From Lachnospiraceae bacterium (GTDB lineage Bacteria; Bacillota; Clostridia; Lachnospirales; Lachnospiraceae): a stretch of 64,000 nt of DNA. The DNA lies in contig JAKVNF010000004.1 in the NCBI GenBank assembly GCA_022483465.1, positions 768,437-832,436 on the forward strand. Direction: 5' to 3'. Of this stretch, positions 53,916-61,450 are shown one piece after another; the first letter of the stretch is position 1; each line of letters begins with the position of its first letter. Position numbers and translations under genes: made by a program. Below the pieces are notes generated by a model that ran no database searches, was not told where the DNA came from, and was given only the letters and a program-made list of their open reading frames with translations.

Positions 53916-54659
53916 ATGAGAAATTTCAAGATGACCATCGCCTACGACGGGACGAGGTACTTTGGCTGGGAGCACCAGCCGGGCAATGACATGACGATCC
54001 AGGGAAAGCTGGAGGCGGTGCTCTCCCAGATGACGGGCGCGCCCGTCACGGTGATCGGGGCGGGCCGCACCGATGCCGGGGTGCACGCCCGGGCAATGAC
54101 CGCCAACGTCCTTCTGGACACGGACCTCTCCGAGCTCCAGATCCAGCAGTACCTGAACCGGTACCTGCCCGACGACATCAGTGTCAATGAGGTGCGCCAG
54201 TGCGCGGACCGCTTCCACGCCCGCTTTAAGGCGATCGGCAAGACCTACCGCTACACCCTCTGGTACGCGGAGAGTGGGGAGAAGCCGGTGTTTGAGCGAA
54301 AGTACACCTGGGTGCTCCGGGAAAAGCCGGATGTGGACCGTATGCGGGAGGCGGCAGAGCACCTTGTGGGCGAGCACGACTTCAAGAGCTTTTGCGGCAA
54401 CTCCCACATGAAGAAGTCCACGGTCCGGGTGGTGGACAACATCCAGATCGTGGAGAGCGGCAACACGATCCGGCTCTACTTCCACGGCTCCGGCTTTCTC
54501 CAAAACATGGTCCGCATCCTGACGGGGACGCTCTTGGAGGCGGGCTACGGGCGGCTGACCCCGGAGGACATGGACCGGATCCTGGAGGCAAGGGATCGGA
54601 AGCAGGCGGGTCCCACGGCGCCGCCCCAGGGCCTTTGCCTGATGAAGGTGGATTACTGA
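53916..54659 (+). CDS. truA: tRNA pseudouridine(38-40) synthase
   Basis: A 247-residue enzyme with the catalytic Asp in GAGRTDAGVHARAM, and FHARFKAIGKTYRYTL, HDFKSFCGNS and GSGFLQNMVRILTGTLLE, as in all TruA. It makes pseudouridine in the tRNA anticodon arm. RBS GGAGG precedes it. Its stop overlaps the next start (TGATG). Confidence 0.95.
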   Translation: MRNFKMTIAYDGTRYFGWEHQPGNDMTIQGKLEAVLSQMTGAPVTVIGAGRTDAGVHARAMTANVLLDTDLSELQIQQYLNRYLPDDISVNEVRQCADRFHARFKAIGKTYRYTLWYAESGEKPVFERKYTWVLREKPDVDRMREAAEHLVGEHDFKSFCGNSHMKKSTVRVVDNIQIVESGNTIRLYFHGSGFLQNMVRILTGTLLEAGYGRLTPEDMDRILEARDRKQAGPTAPPQGLCLMKVDY

Positions 54660-55162
54660 TGTTTGAAGAGTGGATGGACCAGCTGAATGCAGATCTGGAG
54701 GCGCCGGAGCTTCCCTTCTCCCTGGCGGAGGCGGACGCGGTGGAACTTGTCACGGATCTGGGCGAGGAAGCGCAAGAAGTCCCGGCAGAGCAGGAGGTGC
54801 GCCAGCACCTCGTCCTGGAGCATGACGGGCACGCCGCCTTCCGCAGCTACACCGCGGGGAAGGGGCCGGGAAAGCGCGGTATCGGGCGCGTGCAGGAGGT
54901 GGACATCTCCCCGGCCGCCATGCAGGAGATCCTGCAGCTTCTGGACGCCTTCTGGTATTTCCGGAAGGACACCCGCTGGAGCGGGACGAAGGAGGAGGCA
55001 AGGTGGGTCCTCTTCTGCCGCCGGGCGGGCGAGGGAACCGGGATGATCCAGGGGGAGCTTTCCGGGGCCTTTGTCGCGGGGATGGACCTCTCCTTCTTTA
55101 TGCGGCAGCGGATTCCGATCCCGAAGCTGTTCCTCTTTGACGGCGCGGGGGATAAATCATGA
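54659..55162 (+). CDS. Conserved-looking protein, unknown function
   Basis: A 167-residue acidic protein translationally coupled to truA and overlapping the next gene by 4 bases. It has a Trp- and Phe-rich middle (LLDAFWYFRKDTRW) and no signal or helix for the membrane. I see no family motif. Confidence 0.6.
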   Translation: MFEEWMDQLNADLEAPELPFSLAEADAVELVTDLGEEAQEVPAEQEVRQHLVLEHDGHAAFRSYTAGKGPGKRGIGRVQEVDISPAAMQEILQLLDAFWYFRKDTRWSGTKEEARWVLFCRRAGEGTGMIQGELSGAFVAGMDLSFFMRQRIPIPKLFLFDGAGDKS

Positions 55163-55926
55163 AGCCGGCGCAGGTGATTCTGATCCTTTTGGGCGCGGCG
55201 GGACTTATTGTCTTTGGCGCGGTGATTCCAAAGCGCGTTCTGAACGCCGGGAATCTCCTTGGCCTTTTTGTCTCGGCGCTGGTGCTTCTTGCGGGGCTCC
55301 GTCTCGACGGGATCCGCCGCTTTTTTGCCTACTGCCTCACCCGGGGCGCCGTGGGACACACGGTGATGGGAATGCTCCTTGGCGCGGTGGGGGTCATCGT
55401 AGTTCTCGCGGTCCTCATCTCCTGTAGGATGGCAGCAGGGATGCGGGTACCGCCAAAGGCGGGCGCCACGGCGATTGTCCTTGGCTGCGAGGTGCGGGGA
55501 GAGCGGCCGTCGCGGGCGCTGCGCGCAAGGATCGACGCCGCAGCGGACTATCTTGCGGAAAACCCAAAGGCAAAGGCGATCCTCTCCGGCGGCAAGGGCT
55601 CCGGGGAGCGCATCAGCGAGGCCGCCTGCATGGAGCGGGAGCTTTTGGCCCGGGGGATCTCGCAGGATCGCCTGATCCTGGAGGATGCCTCCCGCTCCAC
55701 CAGGGAGAACCTTGTGTACTCGGCAAAGATCATGAAAAAGCAGGGCCTTGGCAGCGATGCCGCGATCGTGACCAGCGAGTTTCACTGCTACCGGGCCCGG
55801 CTCATCGCAAAAAAGGAGGGGATTTCGGCCGGCTGCGTCCCCGCGAAGACTCCGCTTTTGTATCTTCCCACCTTCTGGGTGCGGGAGATGCTGGCGGTGC
55901 TGTATGAGTGGCAGTTCGGCATCTGA
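55159..55926 (+). CDS. YdcF/SanA-like (DUF218) membrane protein
   Basis: A 255-residue protein. Three N-terminal membrane helices (VILILLGAAGLIVFGAV; LLGLFVSALVLLAGLRL; TVMGMLLGAVGVIVVLAVLI) precede the DUF218 domain: TAIVLGCEVRGERPSRALRARID, AILSGGKGSGERISEA, LEDASRSTRENL and VTSEFHCYRA. Such proteins are linked to cell-envelope metabolism. ATG overlaps the previous gene. Confidence 0.85.
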   Translation: MKPAQVILILLGAAGLIVFGAVIPKRVLNAGNLLGLFVSALVLLAGLRLDGIRRFFAYCLTRGAVGHTVMGMLLGAVGVIVVLAVLISCRMAAGMRVPPKAGATAIVLGCEVRGERPSRALRARIDAAADYLAENPKAKAILSGGKGSGERISEAACMERELLARGISQDRLILEDASRSTRENLVYSAKIMKKQGLGSDAAIVTSEFHCYRARLIAKKEGISAGCVPAKTPLLYLPTFWVREMLAVLYEWQFGI

Positions 55927-55941
55927 GAAAGAGAGGAAGAC

Positions 55942-56553
55942 ATGCGTCCCGAGACCATGCTTGCCATCCTGCACCAGGCTGGCAGACTCAAGGAGAACAC
56001 AAGACACTGCTGGATCGATGCGGACCGGAAGGAGAGCGTGGCGGACCACAGCTGGCGCATTGCCCTGATGGCCATGCTCCTTTCCGGGGAGGAGGAGTTC
56101 CGGGACGTGGACATGGACCGGGTGATCCGGATGTGCCTGATCCACGATCTGGGGGAGTCCTTCACCGGGGACATCCCGGCCTTTGAGAAGACCGCGGGGG
56201 ATACCAGGCGGGAGGATGGCCTGTTCGATGACTGGGTGGCCTCCTTCCCGGAGCCCCAAAGGTCCGAATGGCAGGCGCTCCTTCAGGAGATGGAGGCCCT
56301 TACCACCAGGGAGGCCAGGACCTACAAGGCCCTGGACAAGCTGGAGGCGGTTCTGACCCACGACGAGTCGGACCTTGCCACCTGGCTTCCCCTGGAGTAC
56401 GACCTGCAGCTGACCTACGGCAGGGAGAACGTCGCCTTTTCCCCGACACTCTCGAAATTAAAGGCCGCCCTGGACGACTGGACCAGGGAGAAGATCCGCC
56501 TTGGCAAGGCGGGAGAGACCCTGACGGATCCCCCGAAGGGAAGCAGCAAGTGA
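55942..56553 (+). CDS. HD-domain phosphohydrolase (YfbR/HDDC2-like)
   Basis: A 203-residue protein: ESVADHSWRIALMAMLL (H), MCLIHDLGESFTGDIP (HD, then E) and ALDKLEAVLTH (D), the pattern of HD_3-type 5'-deoxyribonucleotidases. It is likely to act on nucleotides. GAGAGGAAG precedes ATG 55942. Confidence 0.85.
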   Translation: MRPETMLAILHQAGRLKENTRHCWIDADRKESVADHSWRIALMAMLLSGEEEFRDVDMDRVIRMCLIHDLGESFTGDIPAFEKTAGDTRREDGLFDDWVASFPEPQRSEWQALLQEMEALTTREARTYKALDKLEAVLTHDESDLATWLPLEYDLQLTYGRENVAFSPTLSKLKAALDDWTREKIRLGKAGETLTDPPKGSSK

Positions 56554-56652
56554 GACAATTCCGGCAGGCGCGGCGGAAATCGCACTTTTCTTTTGCCGGG
56601 TTCGGATTATGATAATACAAAACAGTTCTGCAGTTGAAACGGAGGAAAGCAC

Positions 56653-57876
56653 ATGGCAGAGGAGCAGCTCACGGTAACCGCATTTGAGAAGGCCTGCGAG
56701 ATCGTCAAACAGGTCACCTTAAACACCGACCTCGTCTATTCGGACTACTACAGCAGCCAGACCGGGGCAAAGGTCTACTTAAAGCCCGAGAACATGCAGC
56801 GCACCGGTGCCTACAAGGTCCGCGGCGCCTACTACAAGATCAGCACCCTCTCGGACGAGGAGCGCAGCCGGGGACTGATCACCGCCTCCGCCGGCAACCA
56901 CGCCCAGGGCGTTGCCTATGCGGCAAAGCGCTACGGCGTGAAGGCCGTAATCGTGATGCCCACCACCACGCCGCTCATCAAGGTGAACCGCACCAAGGCC
57001 TATGGGGCCGAGGTGGTGCTCCACGGCGATGTGTACGACGAGGCGGCAGCCTATGCCTATGAGCTCGCCGAGAAGGAGGGGTATACCTTTGTCCACCCCT
57101 TCGATGACCCGGCGGTGGCCACCGGCCAGGGCACGATCGCGATGGAGATCTACAAGGAGCTGCCCCTGGTGGACATGATCCTGGTTCCCGTGGGCGGCGG
57201 CGGACTCGCCACCGGCGTCTCCACGCTGGCCAAGCTTCTCAATCCCAAGATCCAGGTGATCGGCGTGGAGCCCGAGGGGGCGGCCTGCCTGACCGCCTCC
57301 CTGAAGGCGGGAAAGCCTGTGACCCTGCCCACCGTCAACACGATTGCCGACGGCACGGCGGTCAAGACCCCCGGCACAAAGATCTTCCCCTACCTGCAGA
57401 AGAACCTGGACCGGGTCGTCACGGTGCCGGATGCGGAGCTGGTGGAGGCCTTCCTCGACATGGTCGAGAACCACAAGATGGTGGTGGAGAACTCGGGACT
57501 TCTTTCCGTGGCAGCGCTTCGGCACGTGGACTGCGCGGGCAAGAAGGTGGCCTGTGTCCTCTCCGGCGGAAATATGGACGTCATCACGATGAGTTCGGTG
57601 GTGCAGCAGGGTCTGATCCTCAGGGATCGGATCTTCACGATCTCGGTGCAGCTGCCGGATCGCCCGGGAGAGCTCTGCAAGGTCGCCGGCGTGGTCGCCA
57701 AGGCGAACGGAAACGTCATCCGCCTCGAGCACAACCAGTTCGTGTCCATCAACCGGCAGGCAGCCGTGGAGCTTCGGATCACCCTGGAGGCCTTTGGCAC
57801 AGAGCACAAGAATCAGATCATCCGGTCACTGCAGGAGGCGGGGTATGATCCGCAGCTGCGGCACACCATCATCTGA
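56653..57876 (+). CDS. ilvA: Threonine ammonia-lyase
   Basis: A 407-residue PLP enzyme turning threonine into 2-oxobutyrate. The PLP Lys is in RTGAYKVRGAYY, followed by ASAGNHAQGVAYA, GGGGLATGVS (phosphate loop) and SGGNMD. The C-terminal 80 residues (VQLPDRPGELCKVAGVVAK...) are one ACT domain, as in the short TdcB-like forms. It may serve isoleucine synthesis or catabolism; ilv genes are not nearby. The start follows CGGAGGAAAG. Confidence 0.92.
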   Translation: MAEEQLTVTAFEKACEIVKQVTLNTDLVYSDYYSSQTGAKVYLKPENMQRTGAYKVRGAYYKISTLSDEERSRGLITASAGNHAQGVAYAAKRYGVKAVIVMPTTTPLIKVNRTKAYGAEVVLHGDVYDEAAAYAYELAEKEGYTFVHPFDDPAVATGQGTIAMEIYKELPLVDMILVPVGGGGLATGVSTLAKLLNPKIQVIGVEPEGAACLTASLKAGKPVTLPTVNTIADGTAVKTPGTKIFPYLQKNLDRVVTVPDAELVEAFLDMVENHKMVVENSGLLSVAALRHVDCAGKKVACVLSGGNMDVITMSSVVQQGLILRDRIFTISVQLPDRPGELCKVAGVVAKANGNVIRLEHNQFVSINRQAAVELRITLEAFGTEHKNQIIRSLQEAGYDPQLRHTII

Positions 57877-57903
57877 GCATCGCCGGAGAGAAAGAAGGCA
57901 GAA

Positions 57904-58173
57904 GTGAGAAGATTTTCGTTTGTAGTCGGCAGGAAGGAGGGGCTGCACGCGCGGCCCGCCGCCGTCATCACCCAGGAGGCCGAGCGCTTTCAGAGCCGGA
58001 TCCTGATCCGGTGCGGCAGCCGCAAGCTGAACGGAAAGTCCCTGATGGGCCTCTTGGCCCTGAAGGCGGCCTGCGGTGAGACCCTGGAGGTCTGCATCGA
58101 GGGTCCGGATGAGGAGAAGGCCGAGCAGGGCATGCGGCAGATCCTGGCGGCGCAGCTGGGGGAGCAGGCATGA
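57904..58173 (+). CDS. HPr-type phosphocarrier protein
   Basis: An 89-residue protein starting at GTG 57904. It has the phosphorylated His in EGLHARPAA and the regulatory Ser region KSLMGLLAL. It carries phosphate in the sugar PTS and can signal through its Ser. It lies 27 bp after ilvA and overlaps the next gene by 4 bases, with no PTS gene nearby. Confidence 0.88.
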   Translation: MRRFSFVVGRKEGLHARPAAVITQEAERFQSRILIRCGSRKLNGKSLMGLLALKAACGETLEVCIEGPDEEKAEQGMRQILAAQLGEQA

Positions 58174-58655
58174 CGAGGGCGCAGGAAAACCGGTTTTGGT
58201 CGCTTCTTGGCGGCCTGGACCGGGATCCGAGGACCCTCCGGATGCGGCAGTACCTGCAGCACGGCAGCATCACGACCTATGACCACTGCCTGCGGGTGGC
58301 AAGGCTCTCCTATGCCATCGGGACACATGTCCCCCTGGCGCTGGAGGAGAGGAGCCTCGTGCGGGCGGCTTTTCTGCACGACTACTTTCTCTACGACTGG
58401 CACACGAAGGGGGATCACCTGCACGGGTTTCATCATCCGAAGATCGCGGCGGACAACGCGGCCCGGGACTTTGGGCTCTCCCAAAAGGAGACGGACATCA
58501 TTGAGAGCCACATGTGGCCCCTGACCCTCTTCTCGGTACCGGACTCGAAGGAGGGCTGGATCGTCTCGCTCTCCGACAAGATCTGCTCTCTGCAGGAGAC
58601 GGTGCTCTTGCGCCGCAGAAAGGAGACGGCCCTTGGCAATCATCTGGTTCAATGA
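58170..58655 (+). CDS. HD-domain protein
   Basis: A 161-residue protein with YDHCLRVARLSYAIG (H), AAFLHDYFLYDW (HD), GFHHPKIAADN and VSLSDKICS (D), an HD phosphohydrolase close to those next to HPr in clostridia. The substrate is unknown. ATG overlaps the end of the HPr gene. Confidence 0.82.
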   Translation: MTRAQENRFWSLLGGLDRDPRTLRMRQYLQHGSITTYDHCLRVARLSYAIGTHVPLALEERSLVRAAFLHDYFLYDWHTKGDHLHGFHHPKIAADNAARDFGLSQKETDIIESHMWPLTLFSVPDSKEGWIVSLSDKICSLQETVLLRRRKETALGNHLVQ

Positions 58656-58989
58656 CGGCTCGCAGGGAATCCTGCAGCAGGAGCTCTTCCCGATCTCCCA
58701 CTACGAGTACGGGGAGCCGTATTTTGGCTCCTACCGCGGGATGCGCTTCCGCATCGCAAGGGAACCCCTGGAAAATGTCCACTTCACGCCGCCGGACAAG
58801 CGGGGGAGCGCAGTTCTTCGGGTGGTGATCTGGCCGGAGCCCTACTCCTATGAGAAGACGCCTAAGGAGCAGAAGGTCACGAAGGATTTCCCCTTTACCA
58901 AAGAGGGACTCGACGAGGTGGGCCCCTATCTGAACGACTACTACGCGTCCCATCTGGATACCTGGCCGGGCAGCGGACAAAACGGGTGA
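58633..58989 (+). CDS. Small protein, unknown function
   Basis: A 118-residue protein, probably from TTG 58633 (GGAGACGG upstream), overlapping the HD gene by 23 bases. It is rich in aromatic and Pro residues (FPISHYEYGEPYFGSYRG, VVIWPEPYSYEKTP). It has no signal peptide and no family I recognise. The operon ends here. Confidence 0.6.
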   Translation: MAIIWFNDGSQGILQQELFPISHYEYGEPYFGSYRGMRFRIAREPLENVHFTPPDKRGSAVLRVVIWPEPYSYEKTPKEQKVTKDFPFTKEGLDEVGPYLNDYYASHLDTWPGSGQNG

Positions 58990-59010
58990 GATCGGTCCCC
59001 GGACACAAAA

Positions 59011-59045
59011 AAGCCCCCCGGCACAGGAGTGCACCGGGGGACTTT
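59011..59045. terminator. Terminator between convergent genes
   Basis: AAGCCCCCCGGCACA-GGAG-TGCACCGGGGGACTT. An A run before it gives TTTTTT on the - strand, so it serves the HPr-like gene best. Confidence 0.75.
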
Positions 59046-59088
59046 CCGGGGGAGAGCCCGGATGAAGGAGGTTAGCCAGTGGTCGTTT

Positions 59089-59331
59089 TCAGGACGCCTC
59101 GGGAACGGCGTGTGCCGCCAGATAGTTCTCAAAGGCCGGGTCAGAACCCTCATAGGTGACAACAAGCGGCAGGCGCAGGTTCAGGGACATGACGCCCACC
59201 AGGGACTTGGCGTCCACGTAGTCGTGCTCATAGGACTTCGGAGCAATGTTGATGTCAAACGAACAGCGGGACGCTGCGTTCACAAACGTGGTGAGATCTT
59301 CCGCGCGGAGCCGTATTACCCGGGATGTCAT
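59089..59331 (-). CDS. HPr-like protein lacking the catalytic His
   Basis: An 80-residue protein with the HPr fold ending (DAKSLVGVMSLNLRLPL, matching the Ser region and helix 2), but the segment where HPr has GLHARPA reads FVNAASRCSFDI, with no His. It cannot carry PTS phosphate in the usual way, but its Ser could be a signalling site, as in Crh of Bacillus. It is separate from the HPr gene and on the opposite strand. Confidence 0.75.
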   Translation of the reverse strand: MTSRVIRLRAEDLTTFVNAASRCSFDINIAPKSYEHDYVDAKSLVGVMSLNLRLPLVVTYEGSDPAFENYLAAHAVPEAS

Positions 59332-59628
59332 GTTTTCGCCTTTCTGTCAAAACGGTTCTCTGGATGTCTATGGTGCAGTAATGGATTTCAATAATTACTG
59401 AAATCTGTGACTTTTTGCTACAATTCCAGTCAATCACACTTGATTGTAAATGTAAAGGGATAATTACGAAATATATCACGCAATTCACAGGCACTTTCAG
59501 GCGGCTATCCGCAAAAGGACCTGACAAGTCTCCCGCTTCGCGGTAAAATAGCCTTGGACTTGGAGCAAGGGAGCTGACGCACAGGCTGCGCCCGCTCCCT
59601 TTTCGCATCTGCAGGAAGGAGGCAGGCG
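59332..59628. other. Intergenic stretch
   Basis: AT-rich at 59345-59485, then GC-rich. AAGGGAGC (about 59566) and GCTCCCTTTT (about 59594) form a terminator-like stem with a 20-base loop before the next gene. No gene is seen. Confidence 0.4.
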
Positions 59629-59916
59629 ATGGCAATCGATGAGGCACTGCAGGGGCTGGAGAAGAAGGCGGCAAAGGAGGAAGTCCTGCGGCAGGCCCTC
59701 CTGGCGACGCCAAAGAGCAAGACGCCGGTGGCGGACTTCTGCCGCCTGGCGGGAGAGGCCGGCTTCCCGATCAGCGAGATGGACCTGATCGGCAGTGCGG
59801 AGGATTACTATGCGGCGATGCGCCGCTCCACCAACGGCGGCGGGGAGAACAGCCCGCTTCTGGACGGCGAGGACGATTACTATGAGATGTTTCTGGCGCG
59901 GCTGCGCCAGCTGTGA
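59629..59916 (+). CDS. Small Nif11-like protein
   Basis: A 95-residue protein with GGAAGGAGG before ATG 59629. The first half (KTPVADFCRLAGEAGFPISEMDLI) resembles the Nif11/leader-type domain. The second part (MRRSTNGGGENSPLL then GEDDYYEMFLARL) is acidic. No peptide-modifying enzyme is adjacent in the window, so a RiPP precursor role is unproven. An IS1595 element lies 13 bp downstream. Confidence 0.5.
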   Translation: MAIDEALQGLEKKAAKEEVLRQALLATPKSKTPVADFCRLAGEAGFPISEMDLIGSAEDYYAAMRRSTNGGGENSPLLDGEDDYYEMFLARLRQL

Positions 59917-59929
59917 AAGGAAAGAGAAA

Positions 59930-61143
59930 GGCGTTAGTAAGAAAACGGGTTGATAAGCAATAAGTGCATCTTGTAGTCATCAAATTGCAAGCAGATTGAG
60001 CTCCTTAACATCTCCATAATGGTGTACCTTCTTGGGATTCCTGGATGCAAAGAGAGTTTCCGCAAGTTCCCCAATCGTTGTCCTCTGCCTGTACGCTGCC
60101 CTGAATACGAGGTTGTAACGGTTCAAATACTTGGTGGCGACACCGCGATATTCGGTATATCGGCGCTTGATAAAAGAGTGAAGGTTGTTCACAGTGTTCA
60201 GATTGAAGAAACCTGCCGACTCCTTCTTCACATTCATGACCGTGATTCCCAGGATCTTGCCCAGCCTCGGATACACATTCATGCCGTCCGTCAGGAAAAG
60301 TGTGCCCTTCTGGACATGACCAGTATAGATATCAACAACATTTGCACTGGAAGGCCTTGCCCGGTTCTCGGATTTCACGATCAGATCGCCAGTCTTGCGC
60401 TGTACTGCGGTGCAGATACAGATCTGCTCGTCTGAAAGGCCGCGTTTGGATGCGGGAGTGCCACGCTTGCGGGGCTTTCGACTGGCATCAGGGCCAAATT
60501 TCGTACCTTTTTTGGACTCCGGAACGTAGGTTTCATCCGCTTCCACGACATCTTCCACCGTGGCTGGCTGCTCCACCTGCATGTCCTCGAGAGCAAGCAT
60601 GATCTTATGCCGCATGAAGAACAGACTGCTATGGCTGATCTTGCATCCATGGCTGGCAAGTGACTTGACCGTCTTATCCAGAGAGGTCCCCCTGAGCGTC
60701 TCTTCCAGAACCTTGGTCCAGATCTCAGTACCAAAGTGTGAGCCTGAGAGCAAAGTGTTGCTCGTTGTAACAAATGACGTTCCACATTGCCTGCAGATGT
60801 ATGCCTGTTTTCCATGTTTGTGTCCATTCCTAACAACATGAGCATTGGAATGGCAGATCGGACAATCCAAACGGGGAGCAATCATCTTCTTCGGAGAAGA
60901 GGTTGCACTCTCATGGGAGAAGCCCTCCATGAGCTTGTTAACAAGAAGAATCAGGTCGTCCCTGGAAAGATCTCTGGCTTCGGTCAGTATGCGCTCAATG
61001 CAGCTCATAGTCTTGCCCTCCTGGCAAGACTATTGTAGTTCAAGTTAGAGAAGGCCGTTGTACAGCAGAATGTACAAAACGGCATATTTTATACTTCTGC
61101 TAAAATGCTTTGGAGCTTATCAACCCGTTTTCTTACTAACGCC
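59930..61143 (-). mobile_element. IS1595-family element, intact copy
   Basis: 1214 bp with perfect 29-bp inverted repeats (GGCGTTAGTAAGAAAACGGG...) and an 8-bp TSD AAGAGAAA (59922-59929, 61144-61151). Copy 1 is nested in IS3 at 4766. The two MITEs share its ends. Because the transposase is whole, it is the likely source of activity. Confidence 0.95.
59980..61008 (-). CDS. IS1595-family transposase (ISXO2-like)
   Basis: A 342-residue protein: an N-terminal zinc ribbon (CPICHSN ... YICRQCGTSF, about residues 50-80), then helices (SGSHFGTEIWTKVLEETLRG) and the DDE core VVEADETYVPE, FLTDGMNVYPRLG and the Asn/Glu part NLHSFIKRRYTEYRG. The family makes 8-bp TSDs, as seen here. Confidence 0.93.
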   Translation of the reverse strand: MSCIERILTEARDLSRDDLILLVNKLMEGFSHESATSSPKKMIAPRLDCPICHSNAHVVRNGHKHGKQAYICRQCGTSFVTTSNTLLSGSHFGTEIWTKVLEETLRGTSLDKTVKSLASHGCKISHSSLFFMRHKIMLALEDMQVEQPATVEDVVEADETYVPESKKGTKFGPDASRKPRKRGTPASKRGLSDEQICICTAVQRKTGDLIVKSENRARPSSANVVDIYTGHVQKGTLFLTDGMNVYPRLGKILGITVMNVKKESAGFFNLNTVNNLHSFIKRRYTEYRGVATKYLNRYNLVFRAAYRQRTTIGELAETLFASRNPKKVHHYGDVKELNLLAI

Positions 61144-61163
61144 AAGAGAAAAGGAGACAGGAG

Positions 61164-61349
61164 ATGGCAGAGAAAAAGGTAACCGAGGCACAGATGCAGG
61201 AGATGGTCAAGAGGGCCCAGGAGCTCAAGAAGCTCGGGGACGAGGACAAGCTCAAAAAGCTCGAGGAGGCGGCAGCGGATTTCTCCTCCCTGGACGTGGA
61301 GGCCTTTACGAAGGAACTCTCCAAGATCGCAGGGGAGAAGAAGGACTGA
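61164..61349 (+). CDS. Small charged helical protein, unknown function
   Basis: A 61-residue Lys/Glu-rich protein (MAEKKVTEAQMQEMVKRAQE), likely two helices. AAGGAGACAGGAG precedes its ATG, and the IS1595 element ends 20 bp before it, so the ribosome site survived the insertion. Before the insertion it followed the Nif11-like gene directly. No family recognised. Confidence 0.55.
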   Translation: MAEKKVTEAQMQEMVKRAQELKKLGDEDKLKKLEEAAADFSSLDVEAFTKELSKIAGEKKD

Positions 61350-61363
61350 ACAGAATGCGCAGA

Positions 61364-61402
61364 GAACGGGAGCCCGCGGTGATGGCTGCGGACTCCCGTT
61401 TT
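61364..61402 (+). terminator. Terminator-like stem
   Basis: AACGGGAG...CTCCCGTT followed by TTGG, 15 bp after the small gene. The loop is large, with a second inner stem. Confidence 0.45.
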
Positions 61403-61450
61403 GGCCGTGTAGTATAATCAACCTTGCCTGCAGGGGCAGAGGGAGAAGAT

